Positions 7,612-15,788 of a DNA stretch of 31,291 nt are shown in pieces; positions within the stretch are counted from its first letter, which is position 1, and every line of letters starts with the position of its first letter. This DNA comes from Actinomycetota bacterium (lineage in GTDB: Bacteria; Actinomycetota; Actinomycetes; S36-B12; UBA10799), in the NCBI GenBank assembly GCA_030837445.1, contig JAUPKM010000508.1, forward strand, positions 1 through 31,291. The letters run 5' to 3'. The notes beneath the pieces were generated by a model. It was not told the DNA's origin. It did not search any database and was given only the letters and a program-made list of their open reading frames with translations. The translations under genes were made by a program, and so were the position numbers.

Positions 7612-8271
7612 TTAGACTACGGCGCTATCCACCTCGGCCCAATCGAGGGCGAACATGTACGTGAGCGCCGTGGTCGCGGCGCCGAGGTACACTAGGAACG
7701 AGCAGGGCCCGATCAGCGGGATGAGGTCGTCCCACTTGACCGTGGTCAACCCCTCGAACGTCTCTCCCGCGGTGAACGCAGCCGGCCGGACGTACTTCCA
7801 GAGGTGCCGGGGGTTGGTGAGTGCCGCCTCGACGATGGCCGACCCGGAGCAGTGGTAGACGTTCTCCATGGCGCTGCTTCGCTTGTCGTCCATCCGCCAG
7901 TTCTTCGGTACGACCGCCGTCCCGCCCGACGTGTAACTGTCGGTATCCGAGGCAACGACCGCGATCTCGTTCAGGGTGCCGGCCGTGGTCTCGATGGCGA
8001 GGTTCAGCCGCCGGGGGAAGATTGTAGTCCCGGTCGGCACCGCGAGGCGGATTGCTGGGGCAGTCAACACGATGCCCGCAGCATTCACGGCCTGACCCGT
8101 GAGCACCGTCCCGACTGTGCCCTCGCCCAGGTTGAACATCCGGCCGCCGAGGGCGAAGAGGTCCCACTTGGACATGACCGCTGGGACCCCGAACTTCGAC
8201 ATGGCACCGGCCGGTGGCGTGCCCTCGCCAGCGGCCAGTAGGACTTCCGTGCGAACCTCGAACAGTGACAT
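7612..8271 (-). CDS. Unknown beta-rich structural protein (219 aa)
   Basis: ATG at 8271 lies seven bases after the purine-rich GGGAGGAGA. A slightly longer frame in another phase over the same bases is arginine- and proline-rich and is a shadow. The protein begins MSLFEVRTEVLLAAGEGTPP and contains strand-like runs such as GIVLTAPAIRLAVPTGTTIF and LNLAIETTAGTLNEIAVVAS, plus a hydrophobic C-terminal strand (SFLVYLGAATTALTYMFALD). Length and composition suit a decoration or minor virion protein. No known motif is seen. Confidence 0.8.
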   Translation of the reverse strand: MSLFEVRTEVLLAAGEGTPPAGAMSKFGVPAVMSKWDLFALGGRMFNLGEGTVGTVLTGQAVNAAGIVLTAPAIRLAVPTGTTIFPRRLNLAIETTAGTLNEIAVVASDTDSYTSGGTAVVPKNWRMDDKRSSAMENVYHCSGSAIVEAALTNPRHLWKYVRPAAFTAGETFEGLTTVKWDDLIPLIGPCSFLVYLGAATTALTYMFALDWAEVDSAVV

Positions 8272-8313
8272 TGCCTTCTCCTCCCGTTCTAGCCCGCGCT
8301 GCCCGGCGGGCGG

Positions 8314-9750
8314 TCAAACGCTAACTGGCACCGCCTCGACTTCCGGCGAGACGGCTACTACCTCTGGCGCGTGGGCGCCGTTGGGCTTCGGCTCTTCGGT
8401 GGGCACAGTCACAGCCGCTTCCGCCGCCGCGATCTGCCCCTCGGGTTGATCGGCCGGCAGGATGAACCGCCGGTCGAAGTCCTTGCTTGGGTCCGCCAGC
8501 CACGCCCGGACTTCTTCCGAGAGTGGTGGCTTGAACATCCGGTGTATCTCCTGGTGCTCGATCCGCTGGCTTGCGGCGACGAGGTTGTGCTGCTTCGCCA
8601 GCCCGGCCATGAGCGCCCGGCTGATCCCCATCTTGTGGTACATCTCGGGGTAGGGCCCTACCGCCGGCACCGATCGCCCGCCCCAGATGACGTCGATGAC
8701 CTTGCCGTTGTAGTTGCCCTGCGCGACCTGCTGCATCGCCCAATCGAACGACGGGACTCGCAGGCGGATCTCGCCGCCCGGACGAGCGACGCGGACCATC
8801 TCCGCGAACACCCCGGGCAACTCGTACCGGTCGAAGTGCTCCAGGACGTTGCTGCTGTAGACGATATCGACGGTGTCGGTCCAGTGCTCCGGTAGTGCTC
8901 GCAGGTCCGCCCGGAAGTCGGGCTTGTTCACTTCGTGGATGTCCACCCGGAGCGGTCTGATCCCGTCGATCATGTCCCAGTCGAGTCCGCACCCCAGGTT
9001 GACCACCTTCGCCTTGCTGTCGGCCTTTGGCTTCTCCATCACCCGGAGTCCGTAGACCATCCCGTTCGCCAGGTCGAAGTGGCCGCAGTTGACCCCGGCG
9101 TCGGCGTAGATGTGCTTGCCCGCGCTGCGCAGGAGCCGACTGAAGTGGACGTCCTGGCTCATCCGGTCGCGGCCGTCCACCGCCGCCTCTTCGCTCGTCT
9201 TGAAGAACTGCCGGATCTCGGTGACATCCCCGGGCTCGGGGTAGTCCCTGACCGGGACGAGTGGAGCCGGGACGTCAGCCAGGTCGGCAAGCCGGATGAG
9301 GGTAAAGCCCATGTGGACGCTGGCTACCTCGAAGATCTCGCCTCGGGCGAAGTCGAAGCAGGCGCCCTGGCCGTCCTCGCGGTAGATCATGGGCTCCGGC
9401 GGAATCGACTTACTTGTCACGATGCCGGCTACGACGGTCGATTCCGGCCGGAGTCCCATAGTTGCCATCAGTTGCCGAAGACCCATCGGCGGGGGGATCA
9501 CGTCCTCCTCGATGCTGAGCAGGTACTTCGCCCCGTCCCGGATCGCCTCATGCACCAGGATGTTGTCAGCCTCGGCCACGGGCCGCACGGGGTCGCCGTA
9601 CCGCCGGGTGCCGATGAACTTGAAGTTGATGACGGTGTTGAGCGGCGGGACGAGCGTCATCAGGCTCTTCAAGAAGAGCGTGCTCTGCCATCCCACCGAA
9701 GGGACGCCGATCACCACACCAAGCTTTGGACTCCCTGGCAACTGAGTCAA
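8314..9750 (-). CDS. Two-domain glycosyltransferase-methyltransferase (478 aa)
   Basis: The start is TTG at 9750, nine bases after a strong AGGAGG; no in-frame ATG lies upstream. Residues ~8-235 resemble a GT-A glycosyltransferase: an opening strand GVVIGVPSVGW, an acidic metal-binding-type motif EED at 81-83, and HFDLANG at 224-230. Residues ~245-400 form a class I SAM methyltransferase: NLGCG (251-255) is motif I, RVDIHEV the acidic end of strand 2, SSNVLEHF (299-306) the motif IV region, and RPGGEIRLRVP (323-333) motif V/VI. The last ~60 residues are Pro/Glu/Val-rich and disordered. It probably transfers and methylates a sugar, perhaps on a virion protein or host surface glycan. The substrate is unknown. 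Confidence 0.87.
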   Translation of the reverse strand: MTQLPGSPKLGVVIGVPSVGWQSTLFLKSLMTLVPPLNTVINFKFIGTRRYGDPVRPVAEADNILVHEAIRDGAKYLLSIEEDVIPPPMGLRQLMATMGLRPESTVVAGIVTSKSIPPEPMIYREDGQGACFDFARGEIFEVASVHMGFTLIRLADLADVPAPLVPVRDYPEPGDVTEIRQFFKTSEEAAVDGRDRMSQDVHFSRLLRSAGKHIYADAGVNCGHFDLANGMVYGLRVMEKPKADSKAKVVNLGCGLDWDMIDGIRPLRVDIHEVNKPDFRADLRALPEHWTDTVDIVYSSNVLEHFDRYELPGVFAEMVRVARPGGEIRLRVPSFDWAMQQVAQGNYNGKVIDVIWGGRSVPAVGPYPEMYHKMGISRALMAGLAKQHNLVAASQRIEHQEIHRMFKPPLSEEVRAWLADPSKDFDRRFILPADQPEGQIAAAEAAVTVPTEEPKPNGAHAPEVVAVSPEVEAVPVSV

Positions 9751-9789
9751 CCTATCAACCCTCCTGTCGTTCAGCCTCTAGGGCTGGTA

Positions 9790-12636
9790 TTAGCTGGCCT
9801 TCGCCAGCACGTAGTAGTTGCATTCGACGTTCGACGTCTCGGATGCGCTGTTGCGGATCGTGAGTTTCTCGGCCTCGACCTTGTCCACGACGAGAGAGCC
9901 TACCGTCGTCTCCCGTGGACTGATGATGACGATGTCGCTCGACGTGAGGCCGGTTACCGTGAACGTCGCGTTCCCGGCGACCTGGCTGGGGAAGTCGAGG
10001 GTGCCGATGTTGGCGATCCGGATGTCGTAGGCTCCCCGGAGGTCGAGGTTACTGGCCGACCCGTCGAATTGCGCGTAGTCGTCGGTCGTGGCACCGAAGA
10101 TCTTGACATCGCCCTCGGTGGCCCCGCCGATGATGACGCCCCCGTCGGTCGTGGCGAACGCTACCTGCAACTGACTGGCATCCCAGTAGACGCTGACATC
10201 AGGCGACGTGGCGTTGTTCCCGAAGCCCACCTTGACGTTATCTGTCACGCTCAGGGTATTGGCCGAGGCATCCCAGGTCAGTTTGTCGGTGCCCGCGTTG
10301 CCGTAGACGACGAGGTCGGCGTCCTTGGTTCCGTCGCCAACGGTGATTGCCGTGTCGTCCGTACCGACCGCGATGGTCACGTCGGTTGCGTTGGCGCTGA
10401 CCGTGATGTTCGGGGCCGCACTGGTCCCCCCGAACCCAGCCTTGGATGTGTTGGTAAAGTGGAGTGTGTTCTCGGACCCGTCCCAGGTCAGGAGGTCCGT
10501 CGCTGTGTTGCCGGTCAGAATCACGTCGCCCTGAGTCGCATCCCCGATCTTGATCGCGGTGTTCGCTGTGGCGTAGGCGATCTGAAGTTGACTGGCGTCC
10601 CAGTAGACGCTGATGTCGGGCGACGTCGTGTTGTTGCCGAACCCGATCTTGGTGTTGTCGGTGACACTCAGGGTATTGGCCGAAGCATCCCAGGTAAGGA
10701 TGTCGGTCGCGGTGTTCCCGTAGACGATCAGGTCGGCGCTCTGAGTGCCGTTGCCGAGGCTGATGGCCGTATCGTCGGTGCCCACAGCGATGGTGACATC
10801 GGTGCTCGTGGCGCTAACCGTGATGTTGGGCGCGGTCGCCGCATTGCCGAGGCCGACCTTGCTACCATTCGTCAGGTGTAGCGTCTTGCCGCTGGCGTCC
10901 CAGGTCAGTTTGTCATCAGTGGTGTTGCCGTAGACGACCACGTCCGCACTGAGTGTGCCATCGCCCACGGTGATGGCACTGTCGTCGGTACCGACAGCAA
11001 TCGTCACATCGGTGCTGTTTGCACTGATGCTCAGATTCGGGGCCGAACTGGCGTTGCCAAATCCGACCTTCGATGCGTTCGTGAAGTGGAGTGTGTTCCC
11101 GGAACCATCCCAGGTCAGCAGGTCAGTCGCGGCGTTGCCGACAAGCACAACGTCGCCCTGAGTCGCACTCCCGATCTGGATCACCGAGTCCGCGATAGCG
11201 AAGGCTACCTGTAGCTTGCTCGCGTCCCAGTAGACACTGACATCGGGCGTGGTAGCGTTGTTGCCGAGGCCGATCTTGACGTTGTCCGTCACGCTCAGGG
11301 TGTTGACTGAGGCATCCCAGGTCAACTTGTCCGTCGAGGCATTGCCGTAGACCACGAGATCGGCGCTGTTCGTGCCGTTCCCGATGGCGATGGCGCTGTC
11401 GTCGGTACCGACCGCAATCGTCACGTCGGTACTACTCGCGGAGATGCTCAAGTTGGGTGCGGTGCTGGCGTTCCCGAAGCCGACCTTCGAGGCGTTGGTG
11501 AAGTGCAGAGTGTTCGCGCTGCCATCCCAGGTCATCAGGTCGGTCGCCGCGTTGCCGGTCAGGATCACATCGCCTTGTGTGGCATCACCAACCCGAATAG
11601 CCGTGTTAGCCGCCGCGTAGGCGATCTGGAGCTCGTTCGCGGTGCTGTTCCACTGGACCGTTATGTCGGTCGACGCACCAAAGTCGAGCGTGGTGTCGTC
11701 CCCTACACCGGTGACCGTGGACGGCGGCAGGGGCACCCCGACGCACTGGATGAAGGCGTCGAGCGTCCCGTTCCCGCTCGCCAGGGCCTCCTGCGCCCGA
11801 GCGAATGCGCCCGTCCCCGATGCCTTCGCCGCCCGGCCGACCGCAGTGTAGGTGCAGAGAAGGTCGCCAACCACGATAGGCGACGTGCCGTTGGCCTTGA
11901 GCGAAGCTGTCGGCCCCCAGATCTGCACCCGACCGATCTGCTGGTTGGGGATCTCGTTCGAGTAGACCATCCCCATGACCTTCTGGTCGGCGGCGCTCGT
12001 AGTCGAGGTGAAGTGGAAGAGGTCAGCCGTCGTGTTCGTGGTGTCCCAGATGACCACATCCCCGAGGCTCGCGGCCTGGAGGACCGAGACCGTGTCGAAG
12101 TAGGCGATCTTGCCGTTCGTCGCGGGGCAGTAGAGGTAGATCCGCACCGAGGAGCACCCAGCCGGCGCCGTGAAGACACGGGTCATCTTGGCATAGGTCG
12201 TCGCGGCGATCCCCGTGCTCGCGAGTGCCACGATATCAGCCGAGTTGCTGGCGTCGTAGATCTTGTAGCGACCCGCCGCCGCCGTGTCTCCGGTCCGGGT
12301 GTAGAAGGTGACCGTGTACTGTTTGCCCGCCGTGACCGTGGCCGCCTGGTAGATGTAGGTGTTGTAGGACGTCCCCGCGGTCAGTTTGGCGGCGTGGGAC
12401 CCGGCGTTGACGAGGCTGCCCTCGTCGGCGATGGTGCCCGTCCCCGCGTACTCGGTCCAGGTGCCGAAGAAGTCGGGATCGCCACCACCAGCAGTCTCGA
12501 AGCCAGCGTTCGTGAGAAGCTCGGTGCCGAAGGCGTTGTTGAACGCCTCGACGGTCCAGACCGGGCCGGCCATGTTCCCACCCATGCCGCCGCGCCCGAA
12601 CTCCAGTTCTCGATAGACCTTGATTCCCTGGCTCAT
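9790..12636 (-). CDS. Large repeat fibre with CBM-like head (948 aa)
   Basis: ATG at 12636 is preceded by AAGGGAG. Residues ~30-190 look like a carbohydrate-binding module (NAGFETAGGGDPDFFGTWTE, TVTAGKQYTVTFYTRTG, YFDTVSVL). Residues ~190-325 resemble a capsid-decoration domain (GDVVIWDTT, GRVQIWGPTASLKANG, GDLLCTYTAVGRAAKAS). Residues ~330-880 are eight repeats of 69-70 residues in two alternating types, each with a GNxxTDxLTWDxSxNTL core. The last ~60 residues (VTGLTSSDIVIISPRETTVG...) form a different C-terminal cap. Such architecture suits a long trimeric fibre anchored to the particle with a glycan-binding part. Neighbours are virion genes on both sides. Exact attachment point is unknown. 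Confidence 0.9.
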   Translation of the reverse strand: MSQGIKVYRELEFGRGGMGGNMAGPVWTVEAFNNAFGTELLTNAGFETAGGGDPDFFGTWTEYAGTGTIADEGSLVNAGSHAAKLTAGTSYNTYIYQAATVTAGKQYTVTFYTRTGDTAAAGRYKIYDASNSADIVALASTGIAATTYAKMTRVFTAPAGCSSVRIYLYCPATNGKIAYFDTVSVLQAASLGDVVIWDTTNTTADLFHFTSTTSAADQKVMGMVYSNEIPNQQIGRVQIWGPTASLKANGTSPIVVGDLLCTYTAVGRAAKASGTGAFARAQEALASGNGTLDAFIQCVGVPLPPSTVTGVGDDTTLDFGASTDITVQWNSTANELQIAYAAANTAIRVGDATQGDVILTGNAATDLMTWDGSANTLHFTNASKVGFGNASTAPNLSISASSTDVTIAVGTDDSAIAIGNGTNSADLVVYGNASTDKLTWDASVNTLSVTDNVKIGLGNNATTPDVSVYWDASKLQVAFAIADSVIQIGSATQGDVVLVGNAATDLLTWDGSGNTLHFTNASKVGFGNASSAPNLSISANSTDVTIAVGTDDSAITVGDGTLSADVVVYGNTTDDKLTWDASGKTLHLTNGSKVGLGNAATAPNITVSATSTDVTIAVGTDDTAISLGNGTQSADLIVYGNTATDILTWDASANTLSVTDNTKIGFGNNTTSPDISVYWDASQLQIAYATANTAIKIGDATQGDVILTGNTATDLLTWDGSENTLHFTNTSKAGFGGTSAAPNITVSANATDVTIAVGTDDTAITVGDGTKDADLVVYGNAGTDKLTWDASANTLSVTDNVKVGFGNNATSPDVSVYWDASQLQVAFATTDGGVIIGGATEGDVKIFGATTDDYAQFDGSASNLDLRGAYDIRIANIGTLDFPSQVAGNATFTVTGLTSSDIVIISPRETTVGSLVVDKVEAEKLTIRNSASETSNVECNYYVLAKAS
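10003..11690 (-). repeat. Eight ~70-residue fibre units, order ABABBABA
   Basis: Conserved CCCAGG landmarks on the plus strand recur at 10272, 10482, 10689, 10899, 11109, 11316 and 11526, so the period is 207 or 210 bases. Units of 69 residues (type A, with YWDASQLQVAFAT and GDATQGDV) and 70 residues (type B, with SSTDVTIAVGTDDSAI and SADLVVYGN) alternate as ABABBABA from N- to C-terminus. DNA identity is lower than protein identity because many third bases differ. Confidence 0.85.
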
Positions 12637-12651
12637 CTTATGCTCCCTTCA

Positions 12652-12682
12652 CCGCCGAGGTCGGGAGCCGATTCCCCGGCGG
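12652..12682 (-). other. Strong intergenic hairpin before the fibre gene
   Basis: In the 60-base gap the minus strand contains arms CCGCCG and CGGCGG with an internal GGGA/TCCC pairing and an asymmetric GACCT bulge. No run of T follows, so intrinsic termination is unlikely; an mRNA-stability, processing or expression-tuning structure is more likely. Confidence 0.5.
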
Positions 12683-12696
12683 CGTCTTATGTGCTA

Positions 12697-13497
12697 TTAC
12701 GCCCGGTCGTGCCAGACTTCGACGTAGTCCAGCAGGATGTTGTGGCTGGACGAGTCGGCGTTGGCCTTAGCCGAGATCACGAATGACATTGCCGTGCCGC
12801 CTTCGACGGCGCTGGCTGTGTTCTGGGCGACGAGGATGCCGTCAACCCACGCCGTCGCCAGGTTGCCCACGACTTCCACCCGCCAGGTCTGGTAGGTATT
12901 GGCCGCCGGTTCCCCGTACAGGGGACTCGTGGTCGCCGTCACGGCCTTCTTGGCCGCGCCGATCCCGCCACTACCGAGGGTGTAGAGGCCGGTCGTGACC
13001 GTCGTACTCGTCTTGTCGTAGACGTAGACCGCGGCGTCCCCAGGGTCCCCAGGGCCGGAACCGAACGTCGGCGTGCTCAGGCTGTTGACGACAGTTGTGT
13101 TCACCGACGGCAGCACGTCAGCAAAGCCGATCTCCAGCCGTAGCGAGGCGATGCTACTGACCTGGAAGCGCACGATGCAGCCGATGTTGTAGTCGCCCTT
13201 GTAGAAGGCCGGCGTGTAGAGTTGCAGACCGCTCGTCGCACCGGTGTCGCCGGTGATTCCCTTGACCACGCCGTTGACGGTGCCGGCCAGATGTGCCCAG
13301 GTGGTCGCGTCACCACCGGCCGCAGCGGCGTAGAAGTCGGTGTTCAAGGTATCGACGAGGAAGTCATCCCAGAACCGCACGGTGTCGCGAGCGAAGTGGT
13401 TCAGGAACTCGTAGACGTGTCCCTTCCCGACCACCTTCCGCAACTCGGCCCGGGACAGTGGTATTCCGTTCAGCGGGTATCTGTTTCCGCCCGGCAT
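12697..13497 (-). CDS. LamG-like capsid-surface protein (266 aa)
   Basis: ATG at 13497 is preceded by AAGGAGCGGAG. The N-terminal ~55 residues (GNRYPLNGIPLSRAELRKVV, then EFLNHFARDTVRFWDDFLVD) are helical and look like an anchor to the particle. The remaining ~210 residues form a jelly-roll-like beta domain: GCIVRFQVSSIASLRLEIGF, NTYQTWRVEVVGNLATAWVD and GGTAMSFVISAKAN are typical LamG strand pairs. This arrangement, small anchor plus LamG-like domain, recurs in phage virion proteins next to capsid genes. A decoration protein that binds glycans is likely; the ligand is not visible. Confidence 0.82.
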   Translation of the reverse strand: MPGGNRYPLNGIPLSRAELRKVVGKGHVYEFLNHFARDTVRFWDDFLVDTLNTDFYAAAAGGDATTWAHLAGTVNGVVKGITGDTGATSGLQLYTPAFYKGDYNIGCIVRFQVSSIASLRLEIGFADVLPSVNTTVVNSLSTPTFGSGPGDPGDAAVYVYDKTSTTVTTGLYTLGSGGIGAAKKAVTATTSPLYGEPAANTYQTWRVEVVGNLATAWVDGILVAQNTASAVEGGTAMSFVISAKANADSSSHNILLDYVEVWHDRA

Positions 13498-13511
13498 AGT
13501 CTCCGCTCCTT

Positions 13512-13586
13512 GCAGGGGCCCTGCCCCTCCCAGACTGCCTCGGAGTGTGTGCTGACGGTGGGCACTGCCTTGGGAGGCTTCCCACC
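13512..13586 (-). other. 120-base gap with two hairpins, no clear promoter
   Basis: The gap 13498-13617 holds two inverted repeats. One has arms GCAGG and CCTGC (13512-13524) directly before the SD of the LamG-like gene; the other has arms GGTGGG and CCCACC (13557-13562, 13581-13586) around an inner GCCT/AGGC stem. Neither is followed by a T run. No -10-like box was found. They may tune translation or stabilise processed mRNA. Confidence 0.4.
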
Positions 13587-13617
13587 CGCGTCCAGACTCG
13601 GGCTGGGTTCTGTCTAC

Positions 13618-14367
13618 TTACGTACTCTTGGCCAAACGCTCGCTCCGCACCGGGACCCTGGGTCCGGCCGCTGACTTCTCCGGCGCGGTCGCCTCCGGTG
13701 GCTGGTCGGGCACGATCTCGGTTGTCGTGAGACCGAGTCTTGCGGCCAGCGCCTCGACCACGCGCCCCATCTGTGCCTGGTTCGCGACCAACGCCCGCAA
13801 CACGTCGGCTAGTGGCGCCTGAACGGTCTCCTGCGCCTTAGCCAGGCTTCGGGAGAGAGCCTGCTGGCCGGCGATGTCGGCGTGGGCGACGCGTTCGTGC
13901 TTCTCGTAGCATGCCTGGTTCATGAACCACTTGTGGCAGATCGGGCACTGGATGTCCTCGATCTCCACACCCGCCAACTGGGGGAAGGTGAGTCCGGGAA
14001 TTGGCGGTCTACGATGCCAACCCAGCTCGACGATCTGCGCAGCCGGGAATTCGTGCGCCCCATCCCTCTGAAGAATCTGGCGGTAGGGATCCTGCGCGAC
14101 CGTCCAGCCGATCCGGGGATTCTCGTGATTGAAGTGCCCGTACCTGCTGAGCGGCCGCATACCCTTCTCGCTCTGGCGGACGTACTCGGTCTCCGATGAC
14201 TGGCCGACGACTACCCAGCCAGAATCCGCCATCGGATTTCCGCCCTCGTCCACCCGTTCGGGCTTCTTCCAGTACATCAGGTGCCCGCCAGTGCCCTTTT
14301 CGTCCCAGACGCGATCCGGTCGCACGGTGTCGGCCTGTGCGAGCCGCTGACTGATGTCTACCGCCAT
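13618..14367 (-). CDS. C2H2 zinc-finger protein in capsid operon (249 aa)
   Basis: ATG at 14367 follows AAGGAG with six-base spacing. Residues 1-135 contain beta and aromatic segments (GHLMYWKKPERVDEGGNPM, and later GWTVAQDPYRQILQRDGAHE). At 141-162 lies CPICHKWFMNQACYEKHERV followed by AH, giving C-x2-C-x12-H-x4-H (C141, C144, H157, H162), the spacing of a classical C2H2 finger. A helical coiled part (~165-212, with LAKAQETVQAPLADVLRALV) and a Pro/Ala/Lys/Arg-rich tail follow. It sits just after the capsid gene and one small gene. Binding of DNA or of a virion partner is plausible; zinc binding is inferred. Confidence 0.87.
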   Translation of the reverse strand: MAVDISQRLAQADTVRPDRVWDEKGTGGHLMYWKKPERVDEGGNPMADSGWVVVGQSSETEYVRQSEKGMRPLSRYGHFNHENPRIGWTVAQDPYRQILQRDGAHEFPAAQIVELGWHRRPPIPGLTFPQLAGVEIEDIQCPICHKWFMNQACYEKHERVAHADIAGQQALSRSLAKAQETVQAPLADVLRALVANQAQMGRVVEALAARLGLTTTEIVPDQPPEATAPEKSAAGPRVPVRSERLAKST

Positions 14368-14385
14368 GTCCCGCTCCTTCGTGCC

Positions 14386-14793
14386 CTACGCCCGGTGGAA
14401 CGTCGGGCGTGCCCGGCGCTTCATCTTGGCGTGGATGATGTAGTCGACCAACTCGACTGTTTCCCCGAGATTCCTGGCCAGCCGTGCTTTCTCCGCTCGC
14501 TCGAACTGGGCTGCTGCTTCGAGGTCACGGGGGTCGTACCGGTGGATCGGGCCGGGATCTGGCCGCGTGTCGTCCGACACCACCAGGTGGGGATGGGGGC
14601 CGGTCACCTCGAACTTCGTGTCCCGCAACTCATACCCCTGACTCCTCAACGTCTTCAGGGCCAAGTTGAAGCGGTCCTTGACGATGGCATCGTAGTGAGC
14701 CGGTGACGCAGCGCAGTCCACGGGCATTGCGAACCGAAGTTTGCGGTTTGCAGTTACCCAGATCGCGTCGTCCTGCACCAGCAGTAGCGTCAC
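14386..14793 (-). CDS. Unknown protein after the capsid gene (135 aa)
   Basis: The start is GTG at 14793, six bases after the consensus AGGAGG (within AGGAGGTGA). The first ~60 residues are predicted alpha/beta (MTLLLVQDDAIWVTANRKLR, AHYDAIVKDRFNLALKTLRS). A basic helical C-terminal half follows, with FERAEKARLARNLGETVELV and KMKRRARPTFHRA at the end. Small basic proteins at this position sometimes serve as head-completion factors, but no family was recognised. The strong SD implies efficient translation. Confidence 0.82.
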   Translation of the reverse strand: MTLLLVQDDAIWVTANRKLRFAMPVDCAASPAHYDAIVKDRFNLALKTLRSQGYELRDTKFEVTGPHPHLVVSDDTRPDPGPIHRYDPRDLEAAAQFERAEKARLARNLGETVELVDYIIHAKMKRRARPTFHRA

Positions 14794-14810
14794 CGGTCAC
14801 CTCCTGGCCG

Positions 14811-14824
14811 GGCGCCGAAGCGCC
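14811..14824 (-). other. Hairpin with UUCG tetraloop downstream of capsid gene
   Basis: On the minus strand GGCGC-TTCG-GCGCC forms a perfect 5-bp stem closed by a C(UUCG)G tetraloop, an exceptionally stable RNA loop. It lies eight bases after the capsid stop and just before the SD of the next gene. Without a U tract it is not a standard terminator. It could protect the capsid mRNA 3' end from exonucleases or limit read-through. Confidence 0.6.
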
Positions 14825-14832
14825 AAGCCGTC

Positions 14833-15756
14833 TTAGAGTGTCTTCAGCCAGACGCCGCGGTTATCCACTGCTGTCCCACCACCGGCGGTCTCGGGCGGGT
14901 AGTTGAGTTCCGCCACACCGAAGATGTTGTGGCCGACGACCGCGTCTCCCAGGTGCTCGATCATGTGCTGGGACTCGACCGGTACCTCGTCCTGCACACA
15001 GAGAGCAAAGCACCCTTTGTGCATCATCAGGTTGTCATGGCCGGCACCGTTGGCGGTGAGCAGGTTGCTGCGAAGGACCGGGAAACCGTAGATCTCACCC
15101 ACCGTGGCCGACTGGATCGCGTTGGCGGCCTGGTTGTAGTTCTTGTTGATGAAGACGTCGACCTTCAGGGCCGCGTTGTAGGCCCCGGGCGTCAGGCAGA
15201 TCGCGAAGTCTTCGCCGGGGTTTGCACTCTGTTCCAACAGACCCGCCTGCGCCAGGTAGAGCTGGGCCGTGAGGTAGTCGTCGGATGTCATCTCGACGCC
15301 CAGCGTGCCGACGTACTGGCTGAGGCTGGCGACGAGCGCGGCCAGCACCACGTCACGGGATCGGGCCAGAGCATAGCCGATCTTCTGCTCGTAGGGCTTG
15401 CGTAGGTCGCTGTTGGCCTGCACGTCGAGCGAGTGCTCAAGCAGGAACGCCGCGTACTGGTGGTAGGCGATGGTGATGTTCTGCTGACCCTCGGTGATTG
15501 CCTCAAAGACGACGGTGTTGCTGTAGCCCTTGGTCTTGTCGACGGCGGTCAGGTTCGAGAGGCGGTTAACGTGGACGGTGTCGCCTCCCTTCTTGATCTC
15601 GCCCTCGTAGTCACGGGTGACGCGCTTCTGGAGCACCGCCGCGAACTCGATGGCCTTCAGTACCCCGGCCGACCAGATCTCAGGGATGAATACCGTGTGC
15701 GAACCGTCAGAAAGCGAACCGGCCGCGATGTTGCCGGTCATCGCTGTAGTAGTCAT
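14833..15756 (-). CDS. Major capsid protein, HK97-fold type (307 aa)
   Basis: ATG at 15756 is preceded by GGAGGAG. Features expected of tailed-phage coat proteins are present: an N-terminal arm (residues ~1-30), an extended-loop region of beta strands (about 45-95, including VTRDYEGEIKKGGDTVHVNR and VVFEAITEGQQNITIAYHQY), a long spine helix (KIGYALARSRDVVLAALVAS), an alpha/beta domain with ICLTPGAYNAALKVDVFINK, and the IYGFPVLRSNLL segment typical of the A-domain. Length ~33 kDa and position directly after a scaffold-like gene fit. The protein forms the icosahedral shell. The specific subfamily is not certain. Confidence 0.88.
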   Translation of the reverse strand: MTTTAMTGNIAAGSLSDGSHTVFIPEIWSAGVLKAIEFAAVLQKRVTRDYEGEIKKGGDTVHVNRLSNLTAVDKTKGYSNTVVFEAITEGQQNITIAYHQYAAFLLEHSLDVQANSDLRKPYEQKIGYALARSRDVVLAALVASLSQYVGTLGVEMTSDDYLTAQLYLAQAGLLEQSANPGEDFAICLTPGAYNAALKVDVFINKNYNQAANAIQSATVGEIYGFPVLRSNLLTANGAGHDNLMMHKGCFALCVQDEVPVESQHMIEHLGDAVVGHNIFGVAELNYPPETAGGGTAVDNRGVWLKTL

Positions 15757-15788
15757 GTTCTCCTCCGCTGGTCAGTCGACCCGTCGGG

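Noticed and set aside
7625..8317. 230-codon minus-strand frame overlapping the 219-codon gene
   Set aside because: Arg/Gly/Pro-rich, crosses the stop of the neighbour and lacks the third-position bias seen in the alternative frame.
8935..10881. 648-codon open frame on the plus strand
   Set aside because: It lies opposite the glycosyltransferase and fibre genes and crosses their boundary. Its product is Val/Asp/Gly/Arg-rich with no domain, as expected when a GC3-rich gene is read on the other strand.
10003..11690. Regular ~210-base repeats as a CRISPR array
   Set aside because: The repeat is coding throughout, with no short identical repeats separated by unique spacers and no cas genes.
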